Below, in pieces: positions 13,001-23,700 of a stretch of 64,000 nt of DNA (its first letter is position 1; each line of letters begins with the position of its first letter). The stretch lies in the NCBI GenBank assembly GCA_022559845.1, contig CM040118.1, forward strand, positions 236,391,224 to 236,455,223, read 5' to 3'. The DNA is from Amorphophallus konjac. Taxonomy: Eukaryota; Streptophyta; Magnoliopsida; Alismatales; Araceae. Position numbers and translations under genes: made by a program. The notes below the pieces were generated by a model that was given only the letters and a program-made list of their open reading frames with translations, was not told the origin of the DNA and did not search any database.

Positions 13001-14570
13001 CCGAGATTATAAACTTTTCCGACCTGATCCGGGGCAAAGGATGAAAGAACTCCTTTTTGCCAGGGATACGGAAGACCACTCTCTTCTTCCGGCAATCAAT
13101 GAGAGCATAGTGTCTCTCAAGCCAGTCTAACCCGAGAATGATGTCATAATCCTTCATTTCTAGAAGGTAGAAGTGACCAGCTAATTCTTTATCTCCAATA
13201 ACAATAGGCAAGGAAGGATAGCTCCTCCCAGTTGAAATAATTCCAGCAGGGGTGTGCACTAGAAGAGGCACATCCAAACTTGATGGCATGATGCCCGATT
13301 CAGCAGATAATAACTTGGAAAAATGCCCAGATATAAAGGAGTGAGTAGCACCAGTGTCGAATAATGTTCTAGCATGGAAACCAGATACTAAGAGTGTACC
13401 TTCTGGCACATCTTCCGCTTGTTCCACATTCTCACTAGTAAGAGCGAATACCCGCGCCGGTGCTCGAGGACGTCCAGCTGTCTTCATAGGTGCAGCAGCA
13501 GCAGTTACAGGTGGAGCTTGAGTTGGCGAGAATGATATCAACTTTGGACAATCTTTGATCTTGTGCTCCGCGCTGCCACATCGAAGACATTTCCCCGCTA
13601 ACATCCAGCACTCTTTACTTCCATGCCATTTGCCGCAATGTTTGCATTCACTTTTGGTGTCAGATGCTGAACCTCCTGCTCCCTTGGCTTGCATAGGAGC
13701 CGGCCTTGCAAGTGGTCGAGTAGGTGTCTGGAAAGAGGGTTTCTTCACATGGTCCCCTCGCTGGAAAGATGACGAAGGCCTCTTCAACAGAACCTTTTTC
13801 TCTTCCTGGTATTGCTCCATATCGCTTTCTTGTCGGCAAGCCGCACCGAGAGCTTCTTCCATCGAGTGGTGATTAAAGGCCACCAGTCTTGTCCTCAATG
13901 ACGGTCGAAGACCCGACACAAATTTCTTTACCTTCCTTCGCTCATCAGCTACAATATGGGGTGCATATCGTGCCAGCTCAGCAAAACGAGCTTCATATTC
14001 CAGCACCGTCATGGATCCTTGGGTCAGAGTGAGAAATTCCTGCTCCATTTTGTCTTGGATATGCCCGGGGATGTACTTTGCTCGGAACAAGCGAACAAAG
14101 TCCTCCCATGGTACCTCCTTATCTCCATCCTCAAACTGATTTCGCAGCACCGACGACCACCAAACCTCTGCACGTTCTTCCAACATGAAAGTTGCTAAGT
14201 TAGTCTTCTCCTCTTCATCACATCGAATACTCCGAAAGATCTTCTCCATGGCCCGCAGCCAATGCTCTGCCACTAAGGGTTGACTCTCCCCCTTAAACGA
14301 AGGCGGGTTCAGCCTTCGAAACTTCTCCATGACTGACGGTCCTTCAGCCCTCCTTGGTGCCATCTCCTGATGCAGTTGGGCTTGGGCCTGAACTTGAGCT
14401 TGTAAATCCACCTGCGCATTTGCCTGAGTTTGCATCGCTTGCACTAATCCTTGCATAAAAGTGCCATAATCCACCAATGGCGGTGGTGGCGGCGGCGGAA
14501 ACCCTTGTTGACCTGCCTCAGCTTCTCTCCTTGGTTCTTCATCCTGAGCGGAACGACGACGAGGTGCCAT
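10026..14570 (-). pseudogene. gag-pol: gag-pol polyprotein of right gypsy copy with two in-frame TAG stops
   Basis: One continuous frame of about 1,514 codons starts at ATG 14570. In order it holds the Gag capsid (about 90-260), two zinc knuckles (309-341), protease DTGA (405-408), RT with FIDD (744-747), RNase H (D892, E930, D955), the integrase zinc finger (H1096, H1103, C1133, C1136), the integrase core (D1166, D1227) and the C-terminal chromodomain. It shows that gag and pol are normally fused in this family. Two stops interrupt it, at 10848-10850 (inside the integrase core, after WQGL) and at 10584-10586. Both are CAG glutamine codons in the left copy. There is no indel relative to the family frame. 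A product would contain active-looking protease, RT and RNase H but no complete integrase. Confidence 0.95.
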
Positions 14571-14696
14571 TACCTGAAAGAAAGTAATTGAGTTCGTCTA
14601 CATTAGTAGCCTTCTTAGTGTTATCTACCAGTCAATTAACCATGTTTGGAATGTGAATCCTTGCTGATGATCTCATTTATGTAATCTCAACGTGAA

Positions 14697-14710
14697 GGGC
14701 TCTGATACCA
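14697..14710 (-). other. Primer binding site, tRNA-iMet type (right copy)
   Basis: The minus strand reads TGGTATCAGAGCCC, five bases after the end of LTR 3, identical to the left copy. Confidence 0.9.
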
Positions 14711-14715
14711 CTTCC

Positions 14716-17700
14716 TGTAGCGCCCCGCCCCGCACTCGGTACAGTATATAACTCCCTTCGATTACAAGGTGGATGCCACAGTGGGAAAATACCCAACAGT
14801 TGCCGGAGACAGGTTGAGTTTACACAAATTGAGCATACATTTTTTTTTCTTTATTTGCAGCGGAATAATAAAAGGTAATGTCCTCAGCAAGTCTAAATTA
14901 CATTACTCCGATAGTCCAAATATGATAAAGCCTTACAAATTTGCAATACACATAATTGAGACATAGAGTTCACAATTTATTTAAAACATACAACAAAGGA
15001 ATAACTATATCATAAATCACGCTTCCTCCACGAAGTCAGACTCAAATTCCACGTTTTCTCCAGATATATTACCTGAAATTTCAAGTGTAAGTCTACGAAT
15101 AGACTTAGCAAGAATAACATTCAACACATCACTTGTACAAGTATAATGGGTTAAACTATCAATTTAAGGGACAGTTAATTAAATTGCAGAATTTAACATA
15201 AGATACGGTAAGGACTATGCTTGCAATAGAACATGACTAACTGTATTCTACGAGCTTAGTATGCAAGAAGAAACAATTTGCACAAGGGAAGTTAAAACAA
15301 CTAGAAACTTATACAGTTATACTCATGTGGACTTACACAGTTATACTCATGTGGAAGTCTAACCTCAGAATATACACATATACAGGTACAATTTCAGTTA
15401 CTGATCATATAACAGAAAGCCCAAAGGCCACAATTATTCTGAGGTAGATAGAAGTGCAAAGGACAGATGATAGAAACAGTAGACAGTAGGTAATAGAGGG
15501 AAGGACCCGGACACATTGCCCAAACTACTATTAGCTGGTCAGTAACCTCGAAAGGTTTAAACAGTCACCAAGTTACCTAGGCTTCGGTAACAAGGTCTTG
15601 ATTACTGCGCAGAATCGAGGAAGATATTTCCCCACCTCAAAAAGGATTTTACCCCCGTGCCCCGCGGGGTCAGAAGGCCTCCCCATACTGGGCATTTCTA
15701 CAGTTTGGCCTCAGTACCATCTATAGTAGCATTGTCCATAATGGTCCATAAGAATTTCAGTAATAGGCTTATTCAATATGCAACAATTGTAAAAATAAAG
15801 GGTACATGAGAAGTGTAGAGTGTATGAATAAAACTGGAATATACACTAGTAAAATCATTGAGTAGAATATATATAAATGTATATTTCAGGATGATTTGCA
15901 ACACTGAAATCATGATAAATTTAGTGAGACTTGTAGGTTTATAGTGAATACATTACTACTAATTTGGTAAGAACACCCCATGGAAACAATAACTTTACAG
16001 CACCTTAGAAATATATTTATAACATAAAAATAAAAAGGAATTAGGTGAAGTGGTAGAAGTATAAGAGTTAGATATATGAGAGAGGAACATTTTTCACGAA
16101 GGACTCAGAGTGAAAATAGTTTTGTAAGGATCTCAAAAATGGCAAAAGGTAGAAACTGTCATCTCGGATGAACAGTAACCGTATATGACAGTCAGTGATT
16201 AATTTGGTGATAACTCAAAATATGTGGGGATTTTAAGAAAATAGTTAAAAGATAAAATAAAGCTAACTTAAATATGGACAACTTTCATGAAGAAAGTATT
16301 TTGAAATGAAGGCCACACGGATGTGTAAACAGGCTTGACACTATTAAGGCATATCAAGTATAATTAAGTTAAAATTGGGTTTTACATTCTACGTAATGGT
16401 AACAGTCACTATTCATCAGCATATTCTAAAATCTATAACTATTTATCTAAAGGGAATTTTGGAAAACTTATAACTACACATTTTATTAGTATCATGGGCC
16501 CCATCTAGGAAAAATATAAAATAAATAAATTTCCACAAAAATAAAATGTGACCCGAATTATGAATAGTAACAATAAAGCTACTAGATGTTAATCTTGTTA
16601 GAATCTAATAACCATATATAAGTGGTTAATGAGGGTTACAAAACTATGTTAAAAACACATAATCCATTAACTTTAACAAACTCTAACATGCTAAATCAAC
16701 AAACTAATACTTTAACAAACTCTAACATGCTAAATCAACAAAACTAATACTTTAACAAACTCTACGTGCTAAATCAACAAAACTAATAAGGCAACATGCT
16801 ATTAACAGGTTATATTAAGGCAACATGCTATTAACAGGTTGCGGAAAAGAAAACTACATTCCTAACAATCTAACCTATTTATCTAACTATCGTGGAGATC
16901 ATGGAGGTAATCATTCCTTCTATTTCAAGCTTAAGCTACTATACTTATACAAGATAATTTGTTGAAAACCACACTTGCCTAGATTACACTCCAGAGCTGC
17001 AGAAGCGCCACTCCAGAGCCAGCAGATCTTCCCCTCCAAGAGCCTGGGTTTTCGCCACGGATGAACCCCCTACCCAGCCCCTCCTCTAGATTTTAAGATA
17101 AAAGACCAGCACTAATGGTTCGTGCACAGGCTGGCAGGGAGGAACAGAGACTACTATTGGGGGTCATTGTCTCCCAATAAAAATGCCTCTTTGTCTCCCA
17201 TAATGCGTGGGATTACCCCACCCCATGACAAGGACAACTAGATCAACCCCTAGGTAAGTGGAAAGCAGGGAATCTACCCTAGTAAACTTGGGTTTACGTT
17301 GGGTTTTACATCCTACGAATTAGATGAATTAGATAAAAGTCACTATTCATCAGCATATTCTAAAATCTATAACTATTTATCTAAAGGGAATTTTGGAAAA
17401 CTTATAACTACACATTTTATTAGTATCATGGGCCCCATCTAAGAAAAATATAAAATAAATAAATTTCCACAAAAATAAAATGTGACCCGAATTATGAATA
17501 GTAACCTTTAAATACTAATGTGATTAACATACTTCAATTGATGATTTGATAAAATAAATGCTAAAATTAATGACTTAAATTTTAAATTATATTTTCTTTA
17601 TTTCGATCAAATTAATTACTAACATTATAATAATTCACAATAAAGCTACTAGATATAATCTAACTCTAAATTAGCGAACTTAAATTCAATTAGGGTATTG

Positions 17701-18209
17701 ACGAGCTTTTATTGGAAAATGACAGACTAAATATGAGAGCTAAGTTAATTAAACAAGAATCTACTTAATAAGCCAAAGATGGAATAAGCATATTCATTTA
17801 ACCATGGTGTAAAATCAAACATGCATTAATCTAGTTGATACATTTTAAACAAAATGATAAGGATTCCATTCCTAACCACATTCCAGGGTGCTTGATTACC
17901 CTATTAACATTTTTAATAATAACCTCATACAGATAAATTCTAACAAGGTTAATTATCTACTAATGGCACTTAACAATTACATTTATTCCAACTAGATCAA
18001 TTTAGATATTTTATAATCAAATTAGCTATTAACATGCAATGGAATCATGATAAAATTACTAACATAAATAAATTATGAACATGGCTCATTTAAAAGAAAG
18101 CCGACAATATCATCATTAATATATTTATAAATATGCCGATAGATATCAACATTAATATAAATATTTATAAATATGCATATTAAGTGAAATAAAAATTCCG
18201 GGTACTACA
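14716..18209 (-). repeat. LTR 3 (5' LTR of right gypsy copy, 3,494 bp)
   Basis: It is bounded by TGTAG at 14716 and CTACA at 18209; the sequence beyond 18209 is unrelated to the other LTR flanks, so this is the outer right end of the array. It has private changes such as GGGTACTACA in place of GGATACTACA at its end and TTTTATAATC near 18010. It should hold the promoter for transcription leftward through the right copy. Confidence 0.93.
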
Positions 18210-18962
18210 CTTCAATTCTTACAAATATGAGATATTCCACTCCGAATGAAATACTGAGTTTCCTTGAAACGGCCCTACGCTGCTCTTCCAAAGGAGACCC
18301 TTGTTTGGACAGACTCTCAGATATTTCTTTACTTTTTACCTTGTTTGACCCACCTTGACCGCAGCACTTCCACATTGGCTGGTAACCGCTCACCAAAGGT
18401 GAAACATGCGGGTTTATTACCCAGGTACTTCCACACCGAGAAGTTGGTCTCCTTTATTTTTCGTGCCTGAGCACACATCTCACCCTCCATTATTTGATCT
18501 CCGTCCAAGCAAATCGTCAAAATTTGAAAGACCTTCTTCAAGGTCGCCTCATTGAAACTTCAGGAAAGATTCCAAACAGTAACGTCAAAAGCGTGTCTGA
18601 TCACACCTTGGCATCAACTTATCAGTCCGCTCCGACTTCACTCCACTTCGATACCATTCCACTACGTGTCGCTCCCTTGCAAAGCAGACGCCAAGGCAGG
18701 GCAGCTGTAGACACGCCATTCCTGACGTCTCCTGAGAAAGTCTCATATTACTATACGACGTCCCGCGGTGGATTTCACATTTTGAATCACTTGAGTGCTT
18801 CCTTTTCTTGGGTCTTCTTCTGCCTTTTTCGGCATCCGAAATCGTCTCGTCGCAGCATTCGGACGGTATCAACACCAGTCAGACGCATCGGAAGGTTCCG
18901 AAACTAGGAAGGATGCCTGTCGGGGAGCTGCCGACGCCTTTTCAGCGGACCCGGGAGGGTCT
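18210..18962. other. Unassigned sequence between gypsy array and hairpin cluster
   Basis: This stretch is more GC-rich than the LTR and has short open frames on both strands. On the minus strand, 18329-18541 is open for about 70 codons, and 18585-18875 for about 96 codons with a basic cluster (GRRRPKKRK). None shows a domain I recognise, the frames overlap out of register, and there is no convincing splice or start context. It may be decayed coding sequence or the body of an unknown repeat. Confidence 0.4.
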
Positions 18963-19490
18963 TAATGGAGGCGTCCAGTCCCCTGGACGCCTCCATTACT
19001 TTAATTTATTTATTAAAAACAAAAAAATACATAAAAATGATATATTAATGGAGGCGTCCAGTCCCCTGGACGCCTCCATGAAAACAAAAATATAAAAAAT
19101 ATATATGCCAGTTGGCATAAAAAATAAAACAAACAATAATAATAATAATAATAATAATATATTTTCTTGGAGGCGTCCAGGCCCCTGGACGCCTCCATCA
19201 ACTCACTCACGGGGCCCCGCCCACCGAACGATGGTTTGTCGTGTGTGAAAGAATCCAAATTGTGGAGACGTCCAGCCGGCTGGACACGCCCATTTCCAAA
19301 TCACGGGTCGCCGCTCCAAAACCACGCGTTGTGTTAAACTGCGTGCGACTTTCGGTGGAGTTCGATGGGACTTATAGAGGCGTCCGGGACCGTGGACGCC
19401 TCGATGAAAATATTTGGAAAAAATGAATAAAAATAGAATAAAATATCTTTTTTGCCCTGATGGAGGTGTCCAGGGTCCTGGACGCCTCCA
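18963..19490. promoter_or_regulatory. Cluster of six GC-rich inverted repeats (GGAGGCGTCCAG dyads)
   Basis: Six related dyads lie in 530 bp. Dyad 1 (18963-18998) has perfect 16-bp arms and a TCCC loop. Dyad 2 (19048-19079) has 14-bp arms and dyad 3 (19168-19197) has 13-bp arms. A degenerate member has the 14-bp palindrome TCCAGCCGGCTGGA at 19271-19284. Dyad 5 has 9-bp arms (19377-19385 and 19394-19402), and dyad 6 (19461-19490) has 13-bp arms with one mismatch. The common arm is TGGAGGCGTCCAG. AT-rich spacers separate them and a TATA box follows 13 bp after the last. The position fits protein-binding promoter elements or hairpin-forming regulatory DNA. The binding factor and the owning element are unknown. 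Confidence 0.7.
19135..19159. repeat. (AAT)n microsatellite
   Basis: About eight AAT units lie between the second and third dyads of the hairpin cluster. Confidence 0.85.
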
Positions 19491-19503
19491 CCCTCCGGAG
19501 CCC

Positions 19504-19511
19504 TATAAATA
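19504..19511 (+). promoter_or_regulatory. Putative TATA box downstream of hairpin cluster
   Basis: TATAAATA in the context CCCTATAAATAGAGGC matches a strong plant core promoter. It lies 13 bp after the last dyad and would direct transcription rightward, toward the minisatellite and the satellite. No start site can be read from sequence alone. Confidence 0.55.
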
Positions 19512-20142
19512 GAGGCCCACCCCCTCAGTTCTGGAAGAGCTTCTAAGAGATCCGATAGGCTACCGGAGCCCAGAGGCTACGGAGTCATTTCTAACCCGTG
19601 GGGTCTTTTGTAGGTGGAGGTTCTGCCGACTTCTCGGGTGCCCACGCTTGCGAGAGGAAGGTTGTCTTCATCCACCGCGCTTCCACGTCGTCCCTACGCT
19701 GTCGGAGCTCCGCCGGATTTCACCACCGGCACATCCAATAAGCCAATCCTTTCCTTTTCTTCGTAGTTCTTTTGCATTCATCATCTCGCATCCTCTATCC
19801 CCCTTCATAAGGGCGCCTCTTCTTATATACTTCTTGCATCCATCATCTCATTTTCCTCCTACTCGAGTCTGAGAGGGGTTTAAAAGAGAACACCAACCAG
19901 GTGTGTGTCTTGCCATCATTTCGTCATTTTTATCGCAAGGATCTGAATACTACACCTTCATCTTTCTAATCCACTCGTTACTTGTTTGTCGTTGTTTTGC
20001 AAGGGTACCCAAGGAAAGCCCTCTCCGTCGGCCGGCCGAAGGGGGAGGAAGAAGCAACCCGCCATCTCCCGCTCTTGAGGTAGGCGTGATCACTTTCTTT
20101 ATTTTGGGGTCTTTTGGCCCCTGGCGATCACATCTTGTTCTT
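19512..20142 (+). other. Leader-like region without a convincing ORF
   Basis: After the TATA box come about 630 bp rich in C and T, with only short open frames (for example 74 codons at 19648-19872) and no recognisable domain. A possible 5' splice site, GAG/GTAGGC, occurs at 20079/20080. The region resembles the untranslated leader of a retroelement or gene but cannot be assigned. Confidence 0.35.
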
Positions 20143-20730
20143 GAGGCCGCGGCGAGTTACTTCCCCAATGGCCATTTAAATTCCCGTTCTTTATATTCTC
20201 CTTATATTCTGTTATATTCTTATCTGCTCATATTCTCGAGGCCGTGGCGAGTCACTTCCCCAATGGCCGTTTAAATTCCCGTTCTTATATTCTTTTTATA
20301 TTCTGTTATATTCTTATCTGCTCATATTCTCGAGGCCGCGGCGAGTCACTTCCCCAATGGCCGTTTAAATTCCCGTTCTTATATTCTCTTTATATTTTGT
20401 TATATTCTTATCTATTCATATTCTCGAGGCCGCGGTGAGTCACTTCCCCAATGACCGTTTAAATTTATGTTCTTTATATTCTCCTTATATTTTGTTATAT
20501 TCTTATCTGCTCATATTCTCGAGGCCGCGGCGAGTCACTTCCCCAATGGCCGTTTCAATTCTTGCTATTTGATTTCTGCACCATTCCCGTCGCCCCGAGG
20601 CCGCGGCGAGTCACTTCCCGCTATGACCGTTTAACCCCCATATCTTGCTATATTACATTTGTCCCGCTCGCCCCGCCGGAGCAATCTCCCGTGGTGGCCC
20701 CTTCTCTTTTCTCTTATTTCTGTGTTGCAG
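20080..20730 (+). other. Possible intron enclosing the 95-bp minisatellite
   Basis: The left boundary is GAG/GTAGGC and the right boundary is a pyrimidine-rich tract ending TGTGTTGCAG at 20730. These fit plant splice-site consensus but are not proof. The satellite begins 65 bp after the acceptor, so a transcript spliced here would carry satellite sequence almost at once. Confidence 0.25.
20143..20640 (+). repeat. 95-bp minisatellite, about 5.5 copies
   Basis: The motif GAGGCCGCGGCGAGTCACTT recurs at 20143, 20238, 20332, 20426, 20521 and 20597, giving periods of 95, 94, 94, 95 and 76 bp. Each unit pairs this GC-rich box with an AT-rich arm (TTATATTCTTATCTGCTCATATTC). The last unit is shortened and diverged. 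Confidence 0.9.
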
Positions 20731-20795
20731 CAAACAAAGAGGAGCCCGCGCACTCCGCGTCTTCTTCGCTCCCTGAACCGCATGACGTCGCTCAC

Positions 20796-23700
20796 AGACG
20801 TGACTTGTCAGAGCTGACAGATTCCAAATCGGACATCCGGATTGAGCCCGACGCTCAAAAGTGCATTTTGTAAATACACTTGGTTTAAAATCAAAGCAGC
20901 CGGGGTCCGGGGGTCCAGAATGTGAAATACTGATCCGATCGACATTCCGATCATTCCAACACGACCTGGGAGGTAGACGTGACTTGTCAGAGCTGATGGA
21001 TTCCAAATCGGACATCCGGTTTGAGCCCCAGGCTCAAAAGTGCATTTTGTAAATACACTTTGTTTAAAATCAAAGCAGTCGGGGTCCGGGGGTCCAGAAT
21101 GTGAAATATTGATCCGATAGGCATTCCGATCGTTCCAACACGACTTGGGAGGTAGACGTGACTTGTCAGAGCTGACGGATTCTAAATCGGACATCCGGTT
21201 TGAGCCTGACGCTCAAAAGTGTATTTTGTAAATGCACTTGGTTTAAAATCAAAGCAGTCGGGGTCCGGGGGTCCAGAATGTGAAATACTGATCCGATCGA
21301 CATTCTGATCATTCCAACACGACCTAGGAGGTAGACGTGACTTGTCAGAGCTGACGGACTCCAAATCGAACATCCGGTTTGAGCCACACGCTCAAAAGTG
21401 CATTTTGTAAATGCACTTGGTTTAAAATCAAAGCAGTCGGGGTCCGGGTGTCCAGAATGTGAAATACTGATCCGATCGGTATTCCGATCGTTCCAACAAG
21501 ACCTGGGAGGTAGACGTGACTTGTCAGAGCTAAAGGATTCCAAATCGGACATCCGGTTTGAGCCCAACGCTCAAAAGTGCATTTTGTAAATGCACTTGGT
21601 TTAAAATCAAAGTAGTCGGGGTCCGGGGGTCCAGAATGTGAAATACTGATCCGATCAGCATTCCGATCGTTCCAACACAACCTGGGAGATAGACGTGACT
21701 TTTCAGAGCTGACGGATTCCAAATCGGACATCCGGTTTGAGCCCGACGCTCTAAAGTGCATTTTGTAAATGCACTTGGTTTAAAATCAAAGCAGTCGGGG
21801 TCTGGAGGTCCAAAATATGAAATAGTGATCCGATCGGCATTTCGATCATTCCAACACAACCTGGGAGGTAGACGTGACTTGTCAGAGCTGACGGATTACA
21901 AATCGGACATCCGGTTTGAGCCCGACGCTCAAAAGTGTATTTTGTAAATGCACTTGGTTTAAAATCAAAGCAGTCGGGGTTCGGGGGTCCATAATGTGAA
22001 ATACTGATCCGATCGGCATTCCAATTATTCCAACACGACTTGGGAGGTAGACGTGACTTGTCAGAGCTGACGGATTCCAAATCGGACATCCGGTTTGAGC
22101 CCGACGCTCAAAAGTGCATTTTGTAAATGCACTTGGTTTAAAATCAAAGTAGTCGGGGTCCGGGGGTCCAGAATGTGAAATATTGATCCGATAGACATTT
22201 TGATCATTCAAACACGACCTGGGAGGTCGACGTGACTTGTCAGAGCTGACGGATTCCAAATCGGACATCCGATTTGAGCCTAACGCTCAAAAGTGCATTT
22301 TGTAAATGCACTTGGTTTAAAATCAAAGCAGTCGGGGTCCGGGGGTCCAGAATGTGAAATACTGATCCGATCGACATTCCGATCGTTCCAACACGACCTG
22401 GGAGGTAGACGTGACTTGTCAGAGCTGACGGATTCTAAATCGGACATCGGGTTTGAGCCCGACGCTCAAAAGTGCATTTTGTAAATGGACTTGGTTTAAA
22501 ATCAAAGCAGTCAGGGTCCGGGGGTCCAAAATGTGAAATACTGATCCGATCGGCATTCTGATCATTCCAACACGACTTGAGAGGTAGACGTGACTTGTCA
22601 GAGCTGACGGATTCCAAATCGGACATCCGGTTTGAGCCCGACGCTCAAAAGTGCATTTTGTAAATGCACTTGGTTTAAAATCAAAGCAGTCGGGGTCCGG
22701 GGGTCCAGAATGTGAAATACTGATCCGATAGGCATTCGAATCATTCTAACACTACCTGCGAGGTAGACGTGACTTGTCAGAGTTGACGGATTCCAAATCG
22801 GACATCCGGTATGAGCCCGACACTCAAAAGTGCATTTTGTAAATGCACTTGGTTTAAAATCAAAGTAGTCGGGGTCCGGGGGTCCAGAATGTGAAATACT
22901 GATCCGATCGGCATTCCAATCATTCCAACACGACCTGAGAGGTAGACGTGACTTGTCAGAGCTGACGGATTTCAAATCGGACATCGGGTTTGAGCCCGAC
23001 GCTCAAAAGTGCATTTTGTAAATGGACTTGGTTTAAAATCAAAGCAGTCGGGGTCCGGGGGTCCAGAATGTGAAATACTGATCCGATCGGCATTCCGATC
23101 ATTCCAACACGGCCTGGGAGGTAGACGTGACTTGTCAGAGCTGACGGATTCCAAATTAGACATCCGGTTTGAGCCCCACGCTCAAAAGTGTATTTTGTAA
23201 ATGCACTTGGTTTAAAATCAAAGCAGTCGGGGTCCGGAGGTCCAGAATGTAAAATACTGATCCGATCGGCATTCCTATCATTCCAACACGACCTGGGAGG
23301 TAGACGCGACTTGTCAGAGCTCACAGATTCCAAATCGGACATCCGGTTTGAGCCCGACGCTCAAAAGTGCATTTTGTAAATGCACTTGGTTTAAAATCAA
23401 AGCAGTCGGGGTCCGGGGGTCCAGAATGTGAAATACTGATCCGATTGGAATTTTGATCATTCCAACACGACCTGAGAGGTAGACGTGACTTGTCAGAGCT
23501 GACGGATTCCAAATCGGACATCCGGATTAAGCCCCACGCTCAAAAGTGCATTTTGTAAATGCACTTGGTTTAAAATCAAAGCAGTCGGGGTCCGGGGGTC
23601 CAGAATGTGAAATACTGATCTGATCGGCATTCCGATCATTCCAACACGACCTGGGACGTAGACGTGACTTGTCAGAGCTGACGGATTCTAAATCGGACTT

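Larger units (their letters stand above)
1..18209 (-). mobile_element. Tandem Ty3/gypsy (Tekay/Del-like chromovirus) array: three LTRs, two internal regions
   Basis: Three copies of one long terminal repeat (the first cut by the window edge) alternate with two near-identical coding regions, all on the minus strand, with a repeat period of about 8,216 bp. Each complete LTR is bounded by TGTAG...CTACA, followed on its coding side by a tRNA-iMet primer binding site, and each coding region ends next to a purine-rich tract. The order protease, RT, RNase H, integrase and chromodomain defines Ty3/gypsy chromoviruses; the type of chromodomain and LTRs of about 3.5 kb suggest Tekay/Del, which is a family inference. 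The middle LTR serves both copies. Such a structure is usually explained by unequal recombination between LTRs. A target-site duplication cannot be tested because the left end lies outside the window; the five bases after the right end are CTTCA. Confidence 0.95.

Noticed and set aside
18329..18875. Possible host gene exons on the minus strand with a basic KKRK-type cluster
   Set aside because: Frames overlap out of register, no domain is recognisable and no clear exon borders are seen. It is kept only as unassigned sequence.
18963..20140. Endogenous pararetrovirus promoter and leader (strong TATA, long leader, hairpins)
   Set aside because: No movement, coat or polymerase reading frame follows, and no tRNA primer site is seen. 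Only the promoter-like layout is similar.
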